This document shows, piece by piece, positions 6,650-6,858 of a stretch of DNA of 6,858 nucleotides (position 1 is the first letter of the stretch; each line of letters begins with the position of its first letter). The position numbers and the translations under genes were made by a program. The notes beneath the pieces are model-generated. The model made no database searches and was not told where the DNA came from. It saw only the letters and a program-made list of their open reading frames with translations. Source of the DNA: Bacillota bacterium (lineage in GTDB: Bacteria; Bacillota; Clostridia; Lutisporales; Lutisporaceae). Where the stretch lies: NCBI GenBank assembly GCA_023405875.1, contig JAEXXN010000232.1:1-6858 (forward strand), given 5' to 3'.

Positions 6650-6858
6650 ATGTCAGTTAAAATCAGATTAAAAAGAATGGGAGCAAAAAAGGCACCTTTC
6701 TATAGATTGGTAGTTGCTGATTCAAGATCCCCAAGAGATGGCAAGTTCATCGAGGAGATTGGATATTACAATCCTGTCACAGAGCCAGCAGAAATCAAGA
6801 TAGATGCTGAAAAGGCCAAAAAATGGCTTGGAACAGGAGCACAACCATCAGATACAGT
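6650..6858 (+). CDS. rpsP: 30S ribosomal protein S16, 3'-truncated by the window edge
   Basis: S16 is a small 30S subunit protein that binds 16S rRNA early in subunit assembly. The 69 complete codons visible begin MSVKIRLKRMGAKKAPFYRL, followed by VVADSRSPRDGKFIEEIGYYNP and ending in KKWLGTGAQPSDT. This is the characteristic S16 sequence. The last two bases (gt) start codon 70, so roughly 10-20 C-terminal residues lie beyond the window. All five arginine codons are AGA and no CCG or CCC is used for proline, unlike the upstream genes, which use many AGG and CCG/CCC codons. This fits codon selection in a highly expressed gene. It sits 29 bases after ffh with no terminator between, so it is probably in the same transcript; in other Firmicutes rimM, trmD and rplS follow further on. 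Confidence 0.97.
   Translation, partial: MSVKIRLKRMGAKKAPFYRLVVADSRSPRDGKFIEEIGYYNPVTEPAEIKIDAEKAKKWLGTGAQPSDT

Overview
The window is a stretch of core bacterial chromosome in the order smc (5' end cut off) - ftsY - ylxM - ffh - rpsP (3' end cut off), all on the + strand. This is the classic Firmicutes arrangement; Bacillus subtilis has the same smc-ftsY-ylxM-ffh-rpsP order. AGGAGG-type ribosome binding sites, purine-rich coding strands, moderately low G+C by eye, and protein sequences that look clostridial all suggest a member of the Clostridia. The GTAGGG(G)CG palindromic intergenic repeats fit the same picture. This taxonomic call is an inference from memory; genus cannot be given.

Layout. 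Positions 1-3423 hold all but about the first 46 codons of smc, the chromosome-condensation ATPase. A 130-base gap (3424-3553) carries two short palindromic elements and the ftsY ribosome binding site. ftsY (3554-4741) encodes the SRP receptor GTPase with a long, extremely acidic N-terminal domain. The next gap (4742-4832) holds a near-consensus sigma-A promoter, immediately followed by a perfect 14-bp inverted repeat placed over the predicted transcription start. ylxM (4833-5189) encodes a small helix-turn-helix protein of the UPF0122 family. A 90-base gap (5190-5279) carries another GTAGGGGCG palindrome. ffh (5280-6620) encodes the SRP54 GTPase and probably starts at TTG. After 29 bases with a textbook Shine-Dalgarno, rpsP (6650 to the window end) begins ribosomal protein S16.

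How the genes fit together. Ffh with the 4.5S/scRNA (not in this window) binds signal sequences on ribosomes, and FtsY docks that complex at the membrane; the two are homologous NG-domain GTPases that activate each other. YlxM, encoded between them, is linked to this pathway by its conserved position and by published work in streptococci. smc and rpsP are the usual housekeeping neighbours. The promoter ahead of ylxM suggests that ylxM-ffh-rpsP can be transcribed apart from smc-ftsY.

I did not find a novel multi-gene system here. The points worth a second look are the promoter/inverted-repeat module before ylxM, the intergenic palindromes, and the acidic domain of FtsY flanked by two similar basic aromatic segments.
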